A program made the position numbers and the translations under genes. This document shows positions 10,402 to 23,500 of a DNA stretch of 64,000 bases, piece by piece (position 1 is the first letter of the stretch; every line of letters starts with the position of its first letter). Below the pieces are notes generated by a model. It did no database searches, was not told the DNA's origin, and saw only the letters and a list, made by a program, of their open reading frames with translations. Location of the stretch: NCBI GenBank assembly GCA_916610825.1, contig OU744450.1, forward strand, positions 25,132,850 through 25,196,849, written 5' to 3'. The stretch comes from Haliclystus octoradiatus. Taxonomy: Eukaryota; Cnidaria; Staurozoa; Stauromedusae; Haliclystidae.

Positions 10402-13400
10402 ATGAAGACTTTACTATGTATTACCTTTTTTGGTTTGATTATAACTGTAGCAACAGCATTATCAATGGTCAAGCCAAGTAAGTTTATATAAATTAAAAAA
10501 AATGGAGTCTTATAGGTAACCATTTTCAATGTGTATCACCATTTGTTTTCAAACTCTATGGAATTTCTATGAAGCTTGATATTGAAAGTAAATAACCACA
10601 TAGAGAATCTTCATCTGAATCGGCAACAACATTATCACCGTCATCATTTATTCAGGACCTGATTAAAGTTCACATAGAACTTTTTTCACAGGACTGATTA
10701 TAAAACTAAAATATATGATATGCAGTTACAAAGAATAAATTATACACAGTAATACTAATTTTATACAATCTTGAAACAAAATTAAGAGCCGATGCCTATA
10801 TTGGCGTTTAAATGCTTCTCAAGGAGACTTTTGAAACTTGCCCGTCCGGAAATCTCCTCCATTGTAGACGGTAGATTATTCCATTTGTGTGCACCAGCCT
10901 ATTGAAATAAATGGCGATTGCTTGACTTGACATAAATGTCATCGCGGGTGTGCAGAAGATCATCAATTTGTGATTCAAGAAATTTGTCAAGATAAATATT
11001 AAATAAAAACAAGATAAAAATGAGAAATGCTTTATACACATATTTTCTTGTAAGAACCAAGCAATGCGCTGTTATATTTATAAAACTTTTTTAAATTTTA
11101 TGAGTTTCTACTGCAAATACGTGCAGACAGGCTTTCTCTTCCATTAACTCCGTCTGCTTATGGGCGCCGAGTACCGCGTATACTGAACGTTTGTGTTGAA
11201 TTCATATTAACTCAATATCTACGTAGTGTGATTCTCTATCATTATTCAATTTTCATTATTTTATAATACTTGCCATTATTCGAATTTGTTTGTTTTCTAT
11301 TCAAGTTCCAGAAGTAATCAATCAGCCAGTATCTACGGAGTCTACGGAGGAGGCTATCCCATTACCTGACAAAGTAAATTATACCATAAACGGGACTGTT
11401 GATATACCATTACCAGAGGATGAACTTCTTCCATCAGGCGAGAAGATTATACTCCCTCTACCAGAGAGTGTGACCTTGCCTCAACAAGAGAAAGTGAATC
11501 AAACATTAGATGAAAGATTGAATGTGACATCAACTGAAGCTGTAAACACTACATCATCTGAGGAATTAATTGTTCTGAGACCAGAGGTTGTAACTTTGCC
11601 TGCAGAGGAGAAAGTTAATCAAACGTTGCTGGAAAGATTCAATGTGACATCAACTGGAGCTGTGATTTTTCCACCACATGAGGATGAGGTTGAATGTCTA
11701 CCTGTTTATCGTGATAGTTATGGATTTGCCTGTGGGACATACGGTTCTATAATTGAGAAATGCAACGCAAACAATTGTAAACCAGGACAACTATTTAGAA
11801 CAAATGGATGTCTTTTGAATGAACCTAGTTCATGTTATGGTGAGGTTAATGAATAATTAATTTCAATAATGTAAAAATGTCTTAAACCTTTAGAATATAA
11901 TTGGTCTATAACATTCAAAGGTCTATATTATGGGGAATATAGATTGTACAAACTCCTCCAACTACACGATATTGATAAGCTTGCACAAACATAATTTACT
12001 TTTTTTTTTTTAATGTTATAATACAGTAGAAACTGTTTATAACGTCATCTTTTATAACGGATTATTGTTTATAGCGTACCAATTCTTTCTTCCCGGCAAA
12101 TTCGCATATAGCGTCACTGTTTATAACGGATTATCTCTTATAACGTCACCCATTTTTATTCCCGTGAACTAATAAAATCGTTTATATATCGTCTTATTTT
12201 ACAAAAATCTTTTGTTTTCATTATCAAACACAAACAATATAGTAATTTTTCAACAATAAGAATGTAATGGCTTGACATAGATAATTTGTATCGGCATTTT
12301 CTTTCTATTCCAGACACAACGGATTCAATGTTTTATTGCCATGTCGCAGATGCTGTACATGAATTGGCTACTCGTTGTGCTTTCAAATCAAATAAATTCA
12401 CTGAATTCAGAATCAAATATCACCGAGGCTACGGTATAGAGGTTATCTATAATAATTGTAATAAATCACTTCAATACCCTTTTTGAAATTGCTATCGTAT
12501 AGGGCTTTCAAGGAAAGAATTTATGTAAATGATTTACAGAAATCAGATTAGACTCTACATAAATTGAGACTACGTGTAAGTGATGCTGTGTGATGCCGTG
12601 GAATCTTATCTGTAAAAACTTTAAGCAAAATTGTGCTCGATTATACGCTGATGGAAATGATAGCACATGAAAATTCAACATACCATGCTCACTACTTTGT
12701 TGCTAGATTGTTGTTTCATGAAGTACAATACTATTGCTACTTTTTAAAAACCTCATTTTTTATTTACCCTATTCATGGATAATTAACTAACATAAAAAGT
12801 GCTAACAACACAACACAGAATAGTTTAGAAAATTTAAAACCATCAGATACCCTATATATACATTACCAACACTATCAACCATGAAAATGCCATGGAAGCG
12901 TTGTGAAAACATCATAAAAATGTAAAAAATTGAGCACTATAAATTTTGTTGGCCATGAAAAAGTACCATGAAAATATCCATATATTCATGATATTAAAAT
13001 GTGAATATGCCATAAAAATGTCATGAAAATATCATGAAATTTCACGGTTCTGTCATGCTTTTGGTGTCAGTATATATCACCCATACGCATTTGACATAAT
13101 TTCGTGACCATCCGGTCGAACAAGTAATCTATGATTAACCAGTATAATTACAGATCAAATTATTATTTTCAATGTTTACATTTTTCAGACTACCTTTACA
13201 TTGTGAAGAATGACAGAGCAATTTATCCCATTCCATTTGCTTTGGCAACAATTACACCTCGAAAGCCAAGACGATTTCAGCCAACTGCATCAGGAAAACA
13301 TTGTTTAACTTACAGTTACAAATTAGAGGCTGGAACAACCCTCGTGTTCATGAGAGATGAATTTCAATTCCCAATTGAAGGAAAACTTCGACAGGTTCTA

Positions 13401-14024
13401 TTAGCAACAAGCAAACTCTTCTTTCAAGAACATAGTAATCATACTTCTTCGTCATCCAATTGTAGGCTTGGCAATGCATTAACTTGTCATAAAGCGGGAA
13501 CAGACCAGAACGAGTTTACAATTGCCTATGTAAACATTGAATACGTTGATGAATTCTCGGTAAGTATATACTCTAATCATTTTCATACTACGTATCTATA
13601 GGAATAAACTAGCCATGTTGTGGTTAACACTCGATGACTGGATTCGAACACTTCGCTATAAATTATGAAAACGTCACTTAATTTTGAATCTCAGTCATTC
13701 AAGGATTTAAACCGTTACTTTTTCAAACGCTTATTTCTCAAAACTCTACTTATCCATTCGTCGTAAGAAATTGGCAAAATAATAAGTCACTACAGATAAG
13801 GTTAAAACGACTTTCACAATAAACCTATAAGACGTTGACATTATAACTTTTTATTATTATTATGGATTTATAAAATGTTGACTTTTTATTTTATTCTATT
13901 TTGTTTTTAGCTTGCTATTGTCATAGTTCCAACTGTTACCGAAGACAATATATCTAATGGAATGGTTCAAGATATTATGATTGAGGAAGGAGAATGTGAT
14001 TCAGAGCAGAACTTTGTATTCTGA
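10402..14024 (+). CDS. Secreted protein of unknown family, five exons
   Basis: Exons 10402-10477, 11306-11839, 12314-12433, 13189-13559 and 13911-14024; phases 1, 1, 1, 0 agree at every junction and give 404 aa with stop TGA. Residues 1-21 (MKTLLCITFFGLIITVATALS) are a signal peptide. Residues about 30-155 are acidic, rich in Pro, Glu, Thr and Val, with two imperfect repeats of EKVNQTL.ERFNVTST and several N-x-[ST] sites, as in a mucin-like stalk. From about residue 160 a cysteine-containing globular region begins (ECLPVYRDSYGFACGTYG), with about ten cysteines to the end. No transmembrane segment is seen, so it is likely secreted. I do not recognise the C-terminal domain. The donor of exon 3 (ACG|GTATAG) is weak; the others are good. 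Confidence 0.75.
10800..10950 (-). mobile_element. LINE 3' fragment inside intron 1 of the secreted-protein gene
   Basis: On the minus strand the frame reads AGAHKWNNLPSTMEE...FKSLLEKHL, nearly the same as the plus-strand LINE tail at 8700-8820. The two are copies of one LINE family in opposite orientation. Confidence 0.65.
12022..12180. mobile_element. Tigger/pogo-like inverted-repeat remnant
   Basis: Begins TACAGTAGAAACTGTTTATAACG and contains repeated TTATAACGGATTAT and TATAGCGT blocks. The CAGT..AACC/AACT..TATAACG start next to TA is typical of Tigger/pogo-group (Tc1-mariner) termini. The right end is not clear. It lies in an intron. Confidence 0.5.
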
Positions 14025-14413
14025 ATACTATATTTAAATTATCAGTAATCACGAGATTGTCAACCCAATTACTGCATGACAGACATTAGATAATTTAATA
14101 GAGTCAAATAATTACACATCTTTTCTCGGAAGATCACTAGGGCGTGAAATTCCGAGTAACAGAAATTCAAGAATCTGGATCACCAAATCATTATATATGT
14201 GTTGTCGTTCCGTCCAGATAATATCCTGTTGGCTCAATTTTATACAACGCGATAAACGAATTGTTAATTCAAAAAAAAAATGTTTTGAGAAAATAATTCT
14301 TAATTTAGGAAGAACTGTCTCTGTCTTCAGATAAATCATCTTTCAAACCACAAATGTCACTGTTAATGCACAAGCATAGCTACAACTTTGATCTGACTTT
14401 GTATGATTCAATT

Positions 14414-14575
14414 GTACTGGTAGCTCAGTGGCAGAGTGTCCGCACTCTATGCGGAAGGCCGCGGTTCGATTCCTCGTCGGTGCACACATGTTTGTATTTC
14501 ACTGTAAATCTGTTCATGTCCCCCAAATAAACAAGCACTCGTGCTTAAGGGGTGACTATCAGTTATATGATCTGT
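14414..14575 (+). repeat. tRNA-derived SINE, best-preserved copy
   Basis: A tRNA-like head with an A box at 14421-14432 (TAGCTCAGTGGC) and a B box at 14463-14473 (GGTTCGATTCC), 71 bases apart in all, followed by a non-tRNA body shared with the copy at 4605-4755. The head could be mistaken for a tRNA gene, but the shared body marks it as a SINE. Confidence 0.75.
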
Positions 14576-14974
14576 AGTTAACTGAAAATGTAATAAATGT
14601 AATATTATTATAATGTTATTCAATTGTTGCTATCAATTCAAGGGAATACACGATTGAAAGGCGGTCTTTGCTTTCAGTCTTGGAATATGCTTGATGCACA
14701 CTACGGCTTAAGACTTGGCATTAATTATTCAACTTTGAGCCTATTGTTCATCAATGGTATGCCTTTCAGCTGATAGGAACATGCTAACAAACCCTTTCAT
14801 TCACTCGAATGAGCTGCTGCAAGTCTGGCGTAAACATCAGAATAAAGAAGATTGGTGGGCAGAAAAAGAAATCTATAGGGTGATTTGATTTAATTCAATG
14901 ATATCAGATTAAGAATTTACAAAATAAACTACGTTATTCTGCACAAAACTGCAAAAATAAATTAAATTTTGAAT

Positions 14975-17900
14975 CTATGTAAGAGCCTCTAACTGTTCTC
15001 CAATGTCAATTCTTTGACAAGCTATTTTATCTGAAGTACCTGTCAGGGAGTGGTTCGTTTGATGACATCTATCACTCAGATATCTAACTTTATTTCTGAT
15101 TGGTCGAAAGGAATTATGCCCATTCATATCAAGAACAACTTGCTTTCTATTAGTTCCTGCCAGATCGATAACTTGATATCCGCAGAAATAATTCCTTGCA
15201 ATTGATTGGCGCTCCTCTTTTCTTCTTGCAATCTGATTGGTTGGAATTGGATCACGTGTTTTTCGCATGTTCTCTAATTGTTGTTTAAATACTGCTTTTC
15301 TTATCTTGTTAAAATGTCCTACTAATTTATTATTAAACTCTTTTTCAGCTGATCTCATTTTGTAACGATAACGAAAAGTTTTCAATTTCGTTTTCTTCTC
15401 TTCCGTTGGTGAACAGCTACTTGTTTTTCTTTCCGCTTTCTCTTGGGAATGTTTAATCTCCATTGCTTCACGTTGTTTCTTCATTTTATAAGTTTGAACA
15501 TTTGATTTTCTTATTTCTTCATCAATTCTTTGAGATTGTACAAATTTATCTTTCTTTATTTGCATCGCAATTTTCTTTTGATCATTGTAAGCATAGTCTA
15601 TGGCTCTTAAGCATGATAACTTCATTTCATCTATTTCGTGTTTTTTTATTCTACGTTGTGCAGCAATAACATCTTTTACTCTATATCTGAATTGTTGTTC
15701 TTGTTTGTCATGTCCATATTGAATAGATTCACGAATTAGCTCTGCTGTTTGAACAATTTCTGTATAATGATCTTTGAGACGGTTACTAGTTTGCAATATC
15801 TCTTTTTGACCATCAACAAAACAATCCGTTTTAATATCAGTAATTGGAGTTTCATTAAAATTTTGTCTTTGTTTCTTTGGTTTTTCTGCTGGAGCTGTTA
15901 GACTATTTAAACTAGATTGTAATGTCCCAGTATTATGTTCCATCTCTGTTTTCATCGAAACAACTTTTTTCTGTTTTGGAATTTGTTTCTTTCCTGGTTT
16001 TTGTGGTAAAACCAAGGAGACATCATTGTTTATAACATTTACTAATGATTGTTCTAATTTTGGTAAATGTACATTGATTTTGATCTTTTTACCATTTTCT
16101 GAATGACTACTATCGACTAATGTCAGAGTTGACGAAAAATCCCGACTGTTTTGTGTAACGTCCCAAGAAACATTGTGTTTTATATAAGAATCGAAAGATG
16201 GCTTTTGAAATGAGGCATTTGAGATGTAAGATTTTGAGATAGGAGAACACGGCGGTGGATTAGGAATACCTTTGTATTTTCGATAGAAACGCTGGATTGA
16301 AACTGCAGCCCTTGAATAAACAAAAACTCATGCAGTTAGAATCTGAATAAAGTCTACACTATTGAATGGTTTTTTAGGTATATTTCAATGTTCTTATAAA
16401 TATCCAGAGACGTATCTAATTAGCCCTTACAATGTATAAATTGAAGGTAATAGATAAATCATTATTGATTTGGACCTTTACCTGCATGGTTCGATCGCGG
16501 GGGTAACTTCCATGCTTTTGGTATACAGGGACGACTCTAATAATAGAGGGTACCTTTTTCAAGATTCAGAAAAAATTCCCTAGTCAAGGAGTTTTTGTAT
16601 CAATTTCTAGCATGAGAATAATATTGAATGTGGTGCTAGGAAGAAAATCCAGCCATCAGATGAACACTTCCTTTACGATAAAGGGATCATGAAGTAATTA
16701 GTAATTAATTACTTTTTTTGGGAAAGTAATTAGTAATTGTAATCAATTAATTTTTCGGCTGAAGTAATTAGTAATGTAATTAGTTACTTTTGAGGAAAAG
16801 TAATTTGTAATGTGATTTATTACTTTTCAAAAGTAATTCTCACATCACTGCCTTTATCCTATCCTATTCTATTCTGATAAGGACGTTTCCATATTTCAAT
16901 CACCGTGGCCATCTCTCAATGTACCCTCAGGTGTTTAACATTTCTTGTTTGCATCGAAATGGGATTATTCAGCAAGTTTGATTACATTTGTTTTTGTTTG
17001 GGATTAGCTACACATATCTCCCCGGCTTATTCTATTTGTGACCTCAAACGTAGCCCATAGAATTTATCATGGACATTAATTGCGAAGATTCCCAAAAACC
17101 ATCAAACTTGAAGAATTAATTATGAAGTATTATAAAGTAATGAAACAAAACGATGTTTAAGTTATAATTATGCGAACTCCAGATATTTTAACTTTTTAAA
17201 TCTTATGTAAGTATATACCATTTTAAATTCCTAGTTACTTCTAATTTTAATCCTTCAACTTAATTGCTATTTTAACATACTCGTCATTCTGTAAAACATA
17301 TCGTGCTTTTTTAACGGTAAATGTTTTTGTATTTATGCTAATCAGTAGAATACGAGTGAAAAAAAAAAAAATTAAGATGATGATGATGACCTACTTTAAA
17401 ACACCTGAGGAACAGAAACAAATCATATATTGAGAACCTACCATAAACGATTTTCGATAGTATCTTTGTAAATCTTTCGTTGAATATAGCCTCTAATTCG
17501 TCGTTGGATAAATAAAACTGGGCAATATTTTGATTGAATTCGATTGATTAAGGATAGATCTTTAATAATTGATCGATGTTCAGAAGCTAAATCGGATCCA
17601 TTTCCCTACGGAAGTCAAAAGAGTGTTAGCCAATGTCATGACAGTAAAATAAAGCTTACGCACATGTAAGTACATATATAGCGATGCGAAGAGATAGTTT
17701 TGTATTAACAGCCATTTCAAGGCCTGTATTTATATATATAGAGGGTTGATTCAATTGCATACTGCTTTTTACATATTGATGTACATATATTATTAAAATG
17801 ACGGCTATGGGCGTTCGTTATAGTAGGTACAGTGAAACCTGTATATAACAGCCAGCTACGAGAGGTAAACATTATAACTTGACCATTATAGACAGGTGGC

Positions 17901-19427
17901 ATTTATATACAGGCTTGATTCAATAGAAAATACTATTTTAGACATTGCAAGAGTGATCACTATAGACAGGTGGCCGCTATATAGGAGTGACCGTTATAGT
18001 AGGTTTAACTGTATATAAATGGATTTGGCCAGCATTTAAATATAGACAGCTACGAATACATAACTAAGAATAAAATATTACATTATGCATGATATTGAAC
18101 GCTTCGACTTTTAAAATTATGGTTTTGCTGTTCCTTAATGTCTGTAAAATGGAAGCTCACAACTATACTATATACGACTGGACTTAAGAAAAACATTAGG
18201 AAAAGTAATCGATTAGATTTCGCAACAAAATGTCGACCATAAATCATTCAACATTGATATTTTATGCTGTATATGCTGCTTAATAAAGTACTCGAATCAT
18301 AAATAAAAACTTACTGTTATCGAAAAAAGTTTGCTTTTAACATTGAATTGTTTCCCAAGACTTGAAAATTTATTTTGAAATTTAGCATCTTCTATAATTT
18401 CTTCATCCGACACAATATTTCCATCTAAACACTTCAACGACCAGATAGCATTGACTGCTAAATGACGATAGAATTTGTTTAAACTGGCAGGTGTGTCTTT
18501 TAAAGTTAAAATTGTTAAATTACGACATCCAGATAAATTCTTGATTTCTTCAGCGTCATGAATATTGTTATTATGAAGGCAGAGTACCAGGAGACGTTGG
18601 AAGTGTTGCCAGAATTTGAGTCCGGGTATCCGAGACAACTGAAAGAGACATCGATAATATTCAATGTATAATTCCTACAAAACGTATCAATTTTTCTTCA
18701 TTGTCAATAATTCTCAAAATATTACTATATTGGTCATTCTAAGAAAATTCAACCAATGAATATTTCAGTAAATTTAAACACTCATTTTTAATAGAGTTGC
18801 ACTGACTTCTGGAATCCTTTACAGAGATGTAGTAGTCGCAGTACAACAACAGCCACGTCAATAAATAAATTCAAACTCTGCCTTTCAAATTTACTTTTAT
18901 CTTCTTATTCTAAATGCCATTACGCTGCATATATATATAGTGCTAGTTTGAATACCTACCTTATAAGTTTTTCGGCCTGTCTTTATATTATCTATTTATC
19001 ATAATCTAATATTGACAAATTAATAAAATATCATAAATTAATCCAATGAAAGTGTATAAGCAAAGAAGATTTTTTCGCGCTAGTATGATATGATTGCAAA
19101 AATTATATTTGAAATTTGAATAATTCATACCTGATTTCCATGTATATCCAATTTAATCAACACACGACAATGCCTCAAACTTGAAATGTTTGAAATGAAA
19201 TTACCTCCTAAATTACAAATTTGTAAATTCTCAAACTGATTGATGATATTAATTTCATGTATATTTTTCGCTGGTAAGGAAATTATCAAAACATCTTCCA
19301 CGGAAAATTCGTCCTGTTTCTCTTGTAATTCAGATGATGAATTTAAAACATCACCAACTAAAAGTTTTCTAAGAAAATTATTTTTTAATGCATTTCTCCA
19401 TGCTATACTGTTTCTTCCTGTACCCAT
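14975..19427 (-). CDS. LRRIQ3: Leucine-rich repeat and IQ motif protein, LRRIQ3-like
   Basis: Four exons on the minus strand: 19131-19427 (ATG at 19427), 18315-18638, 17442-17605 and 14975-16310; phases 0, 0, 2 agree and give about 706 aa. Exons 1-2 carry leucine-rich repeats (LQICNLGGNFIS, LIKLDIHGNQ, LLVLCLHNNNI, LTILTLKDTP) and the motif NAIWSLKCLDGNIVSDEEII, which matches the LRR-cap region of vertebrate LRRIQ3. Exon 3 encodes an IQ motif (IQRRIRGYIQRK) and the start of exon 4 a second one (SIQRFYRKYKG). The long last exon is lysine- and glutamate-rich with coiled-coil character. LRRIQ3 is a calmodulin-binding-type protein of little-known function, associated with ciliated and testis tissue in vertebrates. 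The exon 4 frame is open well upstream of the first in-frame Met, which supports the splice to exon 3. Confidence 0.87.
16499..16620. repeat. Fragment of a GGGGGTAACTTCCATGC-ended repeat in LRRIQ3 intron
   Basis: The start GGGGGTAACTTCCATGCTTTTGG resembles the complement of the end of the repeat at 20310-20345. Only one end is evident. Confidence 0.4.
16690..16850. repeat. AAGTAATTAGTAATTA-rich inverted repeat
   Basis: Repeated AAGTAATTAGTAAT blocks on one side and ATTACTTTTCAAAAGTAATT at the end. A related AT-rich stretch (ACAATTACAAATTACTC) is at 21600-21710. It lies in an intron of LRRIQ3. Confidence 0.5.
17830..18011. mobile_element. Tigger/pogo-like MITE (family T), TA-flanked
   Basis: Starts CAGTGAAACCTGTATATAAC and ends GTAGGTTTAACTG, with TA on each side. 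The interior carries GACAGGTGGC motifs and CATTGCAAGAGTG, shared by all family copies. The terminal sequence and TA target fit Tc1-mariner elements of the Tigger/pogo type. No coding capacity. It lies in intron 2 of LRRIQ3. Confidence 0.8.
18790..19015 (+). mobile_element. Probable LINE 3' remnant
   Basis: A plus-strand frame reads FWNPLQ...STTTATSINKFKLCLSNLLL, which resembles the WN-x-LP...FK-x-L tail of LINE ORFs. It is short and eroded, and lies in intron 1 of LRRIQ3. Confidence 0.35.
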
Positions 19428-20076
19428 AATAGAAACATAAGTTCACATTAAATTCTATAATATATAATAGCTCCAGAAAGAAAATGGACAGCAATTGATG
19501 TACGCCATTATGGTAACTGTTTACAGCGTGGCGTCTGTTTTGTATCTGTTGTTGCTATGGAAACTTGGATTTCAAGATGACTCTAGTTATTAGAGACGAA
19601 AAATTGCAAAATGCAACGCAAAAAAATTTACATAATGTCATTAAATAAAATTGGCCGATAACCCCTCGGTCTGAAGCATGCAGTTTTCCTCCTGGCATTT
19701 TGTCTTTGTTGGCAAATTACAGAATTTATCATCAATCTATGAATTCTACAGGCAGTTCCTATTTATTTTTATTTCACTGTATATATATCTGGTAATCGGA
19801 ATATTGATACCGTGTTGAGTTTTTGTCCGGAATCGGGTAGGTAGTAGAAGCACTATCTCCTATCCTATATCGAATGCGATGATTTTATATAACTGACTTG
19901 CACTCGAAGACCACTTATCTATAGCGATGATTTTCTATCTTGGAATTCAAATTTTCTTTTTGACTATATGACAGTTATTTGTCGGGAGGCTCTGCAGAAA
20001 TGATCATAAACCAGAGAGCCATCTATTTACATGACTTCCATTGAGATAAAATCTTGACATAAATTAATCACTTTTT

Positions 20077-20345
20077 CCCCTGCGTAACTTCCATTGCACT
20101 TCAACGGGTTTGTTCAAATAGAACTTTGGCAGAATGACCTTCAAAATTTTTTTTTACGTAATGAAAACCCCAATATATTTTTTGCAAAATGAAAAGGTTG
20201 CAAAGGCGTTAAAAAGCATATCTCAAAAAATGTTCGTGGTATTAAAGAAAACTCTAAAATTATTTTCTGGATTTTGAAACTTAGGTACCTTAAATATTTG
20301 AACGTCCTTACATAACAAGAGTATGGAAGTTACCCTTCCCCCCTT
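20077..20345. mobile_element. Short inverted-repeat element next to the MULE
   Basis: Begins CCCCTGCGTAACTTCCATTG and ends GTATGGAAGTTACCCTTCCCC; the ends are imperfect inverted repeats around AACTTCCAT. No coding content. It abuts, but is not part of, the MULE that starts at 20389. Confidence 0.5.
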
Positions 20346-20379
20346 CTGGGATAAAAGACAAGAAAGCTGACCCGAGAAA

Positions 20380-20388
20380 GGCCCGGAG
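20380..20388. repeat. MULE target-site duplication, left
   Basis: GGCCCGGAG, identical to 29932-29940. Confidence 0.9.
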
Positions 20389-20461
20389 GCGATTTGGCAG
20401 AAACAGTGTAGTTACGTCCATGCAGCCATTATGGATCGCGCGTCGTCGATACTTTGGCTGC
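20389..20461 (+). repeat. MULE terminal inverted repeat, left
   Basis: The first 62 bp are identical to the complement of the right terminal repeat. It contains a GC-rich patch (GATCGCGCGTCGTCGAT) unlike the AT-rich surroundings. Confidence 0.92.
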
Positions 20462-22793
20462 GTGTTGCTGCTTTCAAATCATTCGCGTTATTATTGGCGG
20501 CCATGCTTGTATTTCAACAACCTTAGCAGTTTCTTTATAGACTTTATAGCTTCTTGATTTGATTAGGCAGCACTCCTGTTTGGTAGGAGAATGATTATGC
20601 TTATTTGAGTTGGAAAACCGAGTAATGATCATGTTGAACTTTTATGTGCGTAGTTGTTATGGCATTTACTATTATTGACTTGTTTTATGCGAAGTTTCCA
20701 ACTTTTCATCCGCTGTGAAAATGGAGTGACCTTGGCCTAGGCTATCATCATCTCTATCCTCTCACGATGCATATTCCTGGAAATAAGGTAAGAAAATACA
20801 GCTTTGATTTATTTTATGCAGTATGTTGAATGTTTTAGCTTCAGTTTGTACGAGTTGTCTTAGATCTCTTACCCCTTGAATTACTTATTCTAATTTCCTA
20901 TCGATATGCTAGGCTACGTTATATTAAATGATGCACATCCTACTAGAGTATAGATTTAGATAGATGCTGCTTAATATGCCTAGCTAGCTAATTGGACCTA
21001 TATGCTACATACTAAGCGAGACAGCGCTGATCGCTAAACAATGAACTTTCTGATTTTAAATCAATTTTCAATGTTAAAAATCAATACTTTGGGCTTAGGC
21101 CTACATTAGATGGGCTGTATACTACGCGGTGCTAACGTAAAATGATGCCTACAAGGCTAAGATGAAGAAATTTGAAAAAAATTACAAGGAGCTATATAGA
21201 GTAGCTGTTAATTGTTATAAACCTAATGGCAATAATAGTAAGCACGTTTCTGTTTTATTAATATCATGATGTTTGGTGTAGTAATTTCTGCATTACCTAT
21301 ATAAGTATAAATAATGTAGCAACTCCACAGACATGAAAATCAGCTAAACACATTAGGAATTACCATTGCCAAATTGTTTCTATGTAAAGCCTATTAGTAA
21401 GCCTATTCGTAAGTCTGGCCTGAACTATTTTGAGATAATATATTATAGTAGCCTAATGTTATTACTTTTATTACTTTTTCTTAACTTTTTAAAAATATTT
21501 TTAACAAAATATAGCACATAAAACTGACTGAGATTTTGTAATCCTTTACAATTGCTTTGCATGAACGCTGAGTGATTACAATTATCCTTCCTGTTTGTAT
21601 TCCAAAAAGTTATCATTTACAATTACAAATTACTCAACTTTTTGAGTATTTATGATTACTTATCACTTTTAATTTCAAGGAACAAGAAAAATCCGCAATT
21701 ACAGGCTAGTAATTAATTATTGACAAACTTTTCATGCTTATTATGAAATTCCTATGAATAGGCTATTTCGTTTAGTATAGGCCTATAAAGAAACTTTTAT
21801 TGATTTGATTAATCTCTTTACGCTATCCTGCGTGCAGAGTAAAACCTATCTTGGTGAAAGTGTAGAAAGACAATTACATAGATGTACAGTTTCTCCAAGA
21901 TAGTTTTATGTCTTCACGCAGGCTACTTTACGCAATCTATAACTTACTGTGCTGATGTATATGCTGCGTAAATATTGCTCGCCGCATTCTTATCAGTTGT
22001 ACAATGTTATTGTACAATGCTTGTTCAAAAATAATTTATTAACATGCTCCATTTATTTCTGTTTGCACTGAGGAAGATAATTACATAATTGCCTTAATTA
22101 TCTCACATTACAGTACCTAGCTAGTAGATCTACTATCAGATGGTATAATTGTTGTTTCCAAAAGTAGTATTCGTGAATAAAGCCCATCATTAAATGGAAA
22201 GGTATTGATATTTGTCTGAGATCAAGTTAGATGCGATGATTTTACAAAAATGAAGCGTTTAGACGATTTGCTGTGAAAATGGTTTGTTTTACTGCGGCTA
22301 TATCACTTTTTAGCTGCAATTTCTAAAAGATTTGGCTATCAGAAAATTTTCTGCAGAAAAGATCTATTTAGCTGGGGTGATTTAACTTTTTTAGCTGCGA
22401 TAACTTGAAGAACAGATGGGGGCTGCGGCAATGAGACAAATTGTAAGCATTTTTTCCCTGCTTTCAAATCGAACTTTCAACTGTATATTACTGACAATAT
22501 AAGACATCAAAAATTTAGTTTTAGAATTTCGGATGACTTGGATACTGTTTTGATTTCTTAAAATTAATAAGGTCTAGGTTATGGCCACACTTCCATGAAA
22601 AGTATCAAAGTTCTCACCAAGTCGACCAAGCACCGAAAAATCACAAAAGTGGAATTAGGTAGGCCTATAAGTATACGCCCAACGAAAAGTAGCGTACCAG
22701 TTTATTACGCAGGCCTTGAATAATTTTGCTTCATAAATTTGTAGAGTAATTACAGCTTTTAGATTTAAGCGCTATATATAGATTTGCACATTA

Positions 22794-23031
<238 letters not shown>

Positions 23032-23323
23032 GTTATTGGAATTGTATGTATAATTAGCCTACTGAACAAACATGGTATAAAATAAAGTAGAATCCCTTCT
23101 ACCAGTACATATGAATTCCCAATTTTTGGTAGCTCAATTTATTCATTGATATTTGATAATTCAATTTATTATTTAGAATGATTGAAGTAAAGTTACAACA
23201 CAGCTGAAAAACATGTGTTAAATGTCTTCAGTTTAATGTATAACAGTCTATTACTATTTTGAAACTTTGATAATATGATTGATTTCAAATGTAAACATCA
23301 TATCATATAAACTAAATTAAATG

Positions 23324-23500
23324 CAGTCGAACCTGTTATAACGTTCACCTCTATAAAGCGGCCACCTGTCTATAGTGGTCACTCTTGTAATGTCTAAAAT
23401 AGTATTTTCTATTGAATAAAACCTGTATGTAAAGGCCACCTGTCTATAATAGTCAATTTATCTACCTTTAGTAACTGGCTGTTATATACAGGTTTCACTG
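23324..23500. mobile_element. Family-T MITE nested in the MULE
   Basis: Starts CAGTCGAACCTGTTATAACG and ends ACAGGTTTCACTG followed by TA. The interior (CGGCCACCTGTCTATAGTGG, TAAAATAGTATTTTCTATTG) matches other copies in inverted orientation. Confidence 0.8.

Noticed and set aside
14414-14486. Apparent tRNA gene
   Set aside because: Good A and B boxes, but the sequence continues into a body shared with another copy at 4605, so it is a SINE head.
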